Shown here one piece after another: positions 24,042 to 26,324 of a stretch of DNA of 26,324 bases. Source of the DNA: JALYNX01 sp035292685 (GTDB lineage Bacteria > Actinomycetota > Acidimicrobiia > Spongiisociales > ZC4RG35); assembly GCA_035292685.1 (NCBI GenBank), contig DATDPP010000035.1:1-26324 (forward strand). Reading direction: 5' to 3'. Within the stretch, counting starts at the first letter, position 1. Each line of letters begins with the position of its first letter. The notes below the pieces were generated by a model. It searched no databases. It was not told the DNA's origin and saw only the letters and a list, made by a program, of their open reading frames with translations. The translations under genes were made by a program, and so were the position numbers.

Positions 24042-24383
24042 TCACCCTGCTGCCACTGCAGCATTCTGGTCGTCGTAGATGGTCATGAAATCGGCGAGTC
24101 GGGTGATCTGGAAGACCTCCCGGTAATGGTCAGTCAGACCGAACGCGACCACTTCTCTTTCCTCCGCTCTGGCTCTCGCCAGCACCCCCACGATCACCGC
24201 AATACCGGTCGAGTTGATGTAATCGACCGCGCCGAAGTCCAACAGGACCCGGCCCGGCTGGGAACTCGCCTCCTCGTAGGCCGCGTCGAGACCCTCCTTC
24301 GCCAGCCGGTTCACGGTGCCGGTCATCGAGACCAACACGTCTTCGCCGACCGTGGAGACCTTTGCTTCGAATCCGTCCCCCAT
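24042..24383 (-). CDS. STAS-domain anti-sigma factor antagonist (first of a pair)
   Basis: A 113-aa STAS protein. VGEDVLVSMTGTVNRLAKEG is the first strand-helix unit, then RVLLDFGAVDYINSTGIAVIV carries the phospho-acceptor loop with Ser58 in NSTG, and VVAFGLTDHYREVFQITRL is the last helix region. Such proteins bind a partner kinase or anti-sigma factor when unphosphorylated. The ATG shares one base with the stop of the upstream phosphatase-kinase gene (TGATG), so it is translated from the same mRNA and is the likely direct substrate of that protein. The minus-strand sequence GAGGGAG lies just upstream of the start. Confidence 0.9.
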   Translation of the reverse strand: MGDGFEAKVSTVGEDVLVSMTGTVNRLAKEGLDAAYEEASSQPGRVLLDFGAVDYINSTGIAVIVGVLARARAEEREVVAFGLTDHYREVFQITRLADFMTIYDDQNAAVAAG

Positions 24384-25981
24384 CAGGACACTCCCTCTCT
24401 GTTCATGACGAGCTCAACGGAGTGAGTTCCGTCGTGGTTATCGGTTCTGACCTCGTCCACCATCTGACCGATCAAGAACAAACCCCACCCGCGTGGGGTT
24501 TGCTCTCCGGCCAGCTTCGCCTCGAGATCCGGGAGCTCAGCGTCGGGGATTGGCTTCTCGCCGCCCTGATCGCTCACCCGAACACTCACGGCTGCGAGAG
24601 AAACCGCGACTTCGACTTCAACCGGGATCTCGACCCGATTCTCATTGCCATGCTCGATGGCATTCATCACCGTCTCGCCAACCGCGGTCTTGAGCCGTTC
24701 CAGTCGCGCCTCATCTAGACCCAGGCCGCTGACGGCTTCAGCAACCTTGGAGATCGCAATCCTCTCGTTGCCCTCCTCGCTGGGGACGCTGAATCGGGTC
24801 AAGACCTCTTGGGAGTCGAACTCTTCTTCGAAGGCCGCCGCCGCCTGCTTTGCCGAGGCGGTGCGCCGGACCACGACCAGGGTGATGTCATCTTCCTGCT
24901 CGGCATCGGCCCCGGTGAATCCTTCCAGATCACCCACCAATGCGGCCACCATGTCGTCATCGGATGGTTTGACCGCGACCCGCCCCATCAAGCGGGGGAA
25001 CCCGTACATCTCACCCTCGGCGTTGTGGGCTTCGGTGATGCCGTCGCTGGTCAGCACCATCACATCGCCTCGCCCCATGCTGTAGGTCCGCTCGTCGTAA
25101 GTCATGTCGGGCATGAGGCCCAGGGGCATTCCTGTCGCTCTGAGCTCCACTACGCCATCACCGGTCCGGACATAGGGAAGGTTGTGCCCGGCATTGGCAA
25201 ACACCACCTCTCCGGCCTCGGTGTTGATTACTGCGTAGAGACAGGTGACGAACATCGCGGGCGGGATCTCGGGCACCAGCAACTCATTGACGTCGGCCAG
25301 CACCATCGAAGGCTCGGCGTGTCGTTGCGCCGCTGCGCGGAGCATGGCCCTGCAGGTGGCCATGACCAGCGCCGCAGGGACCCCTTTGTCGGTCACGTCT
25401 CCAATCACGACGCCAAGCCGGTCATCGGCGAGGGGTATGAAGTCATAGAAGTCGCCACCGACCGCTCGTGCCGGCCGGTAGAAAGCGTCGACATGCCAGC
25501 CGGGAATCGAGGGGAGCTCTTTGGGGAGAAGGGTCTGCTGGATCAGGGCGGCGACCTGCATCTCCTGTTGGATTCGCTCCCGCTCTTTGGCTTCGGCTTG
25601 TTGTTCCCTGACCAGTTGAGCGACCTTCATCGCCGGCGCCACCTGTGAGGCAAGACCCCCAAGGAGGCTTCGGTCATCGGTTGAATACGGCTGGTCGGAA
25701 AGACGGGGCCCGAGGTAGAGGGCCCCGAGAAGCTCGCCCTGCCCGATGAGGGGGACGATCAGGTCGACTCCTGCGGCCCTGATCTCCTCCAGGGCGGCCG
25801 ACTCCAATTCCAGACCTGAGACCTCGACCGGGCTCCCGTGGCTCAACAGAAGGGTTTCGAGCGCGTCGCCCACGGGGATAGTGACCGCTTCGATGAGACG
25901 GGTATTGGGCTGTGATTCCGGGCCATTGCCGGTCTCGACCTTTGCCTTCCGGTTCCGACGGGATCGGACGGATTGAGTCAT
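24383..25981 (-). CDS. GAF / SpoIIE-type PP2C phosphatase / HATPase serine kinase fusion
   Basis: A 532-aa cytoplasmic signalling protein. A basic N-terminal tail leads into a GAF-like region (about 30-120), which looks shortened: only its C-terminal half (VDLIVPLIGQGELLGALYLG) is convincing. A helical linker (125-150) precedes a PP2C/SpoIIE phosphatase (about 160-372) with metal-binding Asp residues in GGDFYD (175-180), GDVTDKG (194-200), SDG (312-314) and EDDIT (363-367). The C-terminal RsbW/SpoIIAB-like ATPase (about 392-525) has its N-box GETVMNAIEH (Glu436, Asn440, His444), Asp471 in SDQGG, and the GWG lid (498-500). It can thus both dephosphorylate and phosphorylate STAS partners, two of which are encoded directly downstream. 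No sigma factor lies in the window. Confidence 0.92.
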   Translation of the reverse strand: MTQSVRSRRNRKAKVETGNGPESQPNTRLIEAVTIPVGDALETLLLSHGSPVEVSGLELESAALEEIRAAGVDLIVPLIGQGELLGALYLGPRLSDQPYSTDDRSLLGGLASQVAPAMKVAQLVREQQAEAKERERIQQEMQVAALIQQTLLPKELPSIPGWHVDAFYRPARAVGGDFYDFIPLADDRLGVVIGDVTDKGVPAALVMATCRAMLRAAAQRHAEPSMVLADVNELLVPEIPPAMFVTCLYAVINTEAGEVVFANAGHNLPYVRTGDGVVELRATGMPLGLMPDMTYDERTYSMGRGDVMVLTSDGITEAHNAEGEMYGFPRLMGRVAVKPSDDDMVAALVGDLEGFTGADAEQEDDITLVVVRRTASAKQAAAAFEEEFDSQEVLTRFSVPSEEGNERIAISKVAEAVSGLGLDEARLERLKTAVGETVMNAIEHGNENRVEIPVEVEVAVSLAAVSVRVSDQGGEKPIPDAELPDLEAKLAGEQTPRGWGLFLIGQMVDEVRTDNHDGTHSVELVMNREGVS

Positions 25982-26324
25982 GGCGTCTTTCTAGCTCCCA
26001 ACCGTCCCGAAACCGTTACGGCCGGCGTGAGAATCGCGATCGGAAGGGTGACATTGGCCAATGTCACCGCTTTCGCCACCGGATCCTGCCCCCAAGTGAG
26101 AGTTCTGAAGATTCCTGTCCCGTATCCGATCGCTGCGTCGAAGCCAGCACTGCGACCGGTCCTGATCCCAAGAAGGCCGGCAGGCTCATTCATCCTGATG
26201 GCCAACGGGGCCCCCAGCGCCGCGCTGGCGGCATAAACCCACGCCAGTGGCCTCATCCCTTCACCCACACCGCCACTGTGGTTGGCTGCATCGTCTCCGA
26301 AACCACACCAACCCACCCGTCGAC
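25978..26324 (-). CDS. Unidentified ORF upstream of the phosphatase-kinase gene, open at the window edge
   Basis: An open frame with no stop up to the right edge; a possible start is the GTG at 26316, or an ATG at 26256 (before RPLAWVYAASAA). It is at least 112 residues from the GTG, with two moderately hydrophobic stretches (WVYAASAALGAPLAI and VTLANVTLPIAILTPAVTV) and a basic tail. No motif that I recognise. Its TGA overlaps the phosphatase-kinase ATG by four bases (ATGA, 25978-25981), the same coupling style as other gene pairs here, and about two thirds of its third codon positions are G or C. These support a real gene, perhaps a small membrane protein; an open frame by chance cannot be excluded in GC-rich DNA. 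Confidence 0.45.
   Translation of the reverse strand, partial: RRVGWCGFGDDAANHSGGVGEGMRPLAWVYAASAALGAPLAIRMNEPAGLLGIRTGRSAGFDAAIGYGTGIFRTLTWGQDPVAKAVTLANVTLPIAILTPAVTVSGRLGARKTP

Noticed and set aside
25973..26236. An 87-codon plus-strand frame opposite the right-edge ORF
   Set aside because: No ribosome binding site or recognisable motif; the opposite-strand frame is coupled to a real gene and is more credible.

Overview
The window is a gene-dense, high-GC stretch of ordinary chromosome. It most resembles an actinobacterium, plausibly of the Acidimicrobiia or a related uncultured lineage. The reasons are the lysC-asd pair, the dnaX-ybaB-recR cluster, GlpX as the fructose bisphosphatase, a probable acyl-CoA carboxylase epsilon-like small protein, a Streptomyces-like membrane family often called 'LigA', frequent GTG/TTG starts, several likely leaderless genes, and many 1-4 bp stop/start overlaps. 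The taxonomic placement is inference. I see no tRNA, rRNA, CRISPR array, insertion sequence or prophage.

Layout. (1) 1-1081, minus: lysC followed by asd (cut by the window edge), the first two steps of the aspartate family pathway. The aspartokinase is short, with about one ACT domain instead of two. (2) 1139-4368, plus: membrane-anchored cyclophilin, PHP phosphoesterase and MurJ lipid II flippase. (3) 4398-5007, minus: methylmalonyl-CoA epimerase and a small ACC-epsilon-like protein, divergent from (4) 5081-7254, plus: thiolase and GlpX. (5) 14044-7241, minus: one long co-directional series of dnaX, ybaB, recR, then a five-gene membrane/AAA+ module (DUF4129-like, two-TM protein, MoxR ATPase, DUF58, polytopic membrane protein). 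(6) 14151-16543, plus: an ABC exporter pair. (7) 16616-17617: dNTP triphosphohydrolase. (8) 17719-20657: a NatAB-like ABC pair and an SH3-type lipoprotein, preceded by a long dyad. (9) 20832-21368: a small membrane protein with a very strong ribosome binding site, closed by a perfect bidirectional terminator. (10) 22139-21450, minus: a conserved protein of unknown function, divergent from an FAD oxidoreductase at 22251-23663. (11) 26324-23678, minus: an unidentified ORF, a GAF/SpoIIE phosphatase/HATPase protein and two tandem STAS proteins, together a partner-switching signalling module.

How genes work together. Several blocks are housekeeping (amino acid, cell wall, replication/repair, gluconeogenesis, acyl-CoA metabolism). 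The more unusual points are heptanucleotide tandem arrays at both ends of dnaX (one supplies the dnaX stop codon), the MoxR/DUF58/DUF4129 module without a visible transglutaminase, the 64-bp dyad beside a predicted leaderless promoter, the compact aspartokinase, and the phosphatase-kinase fusion with two paralogous STAS partners but no sigma factor nearby. I did not find a clearly new defence or mobile system.
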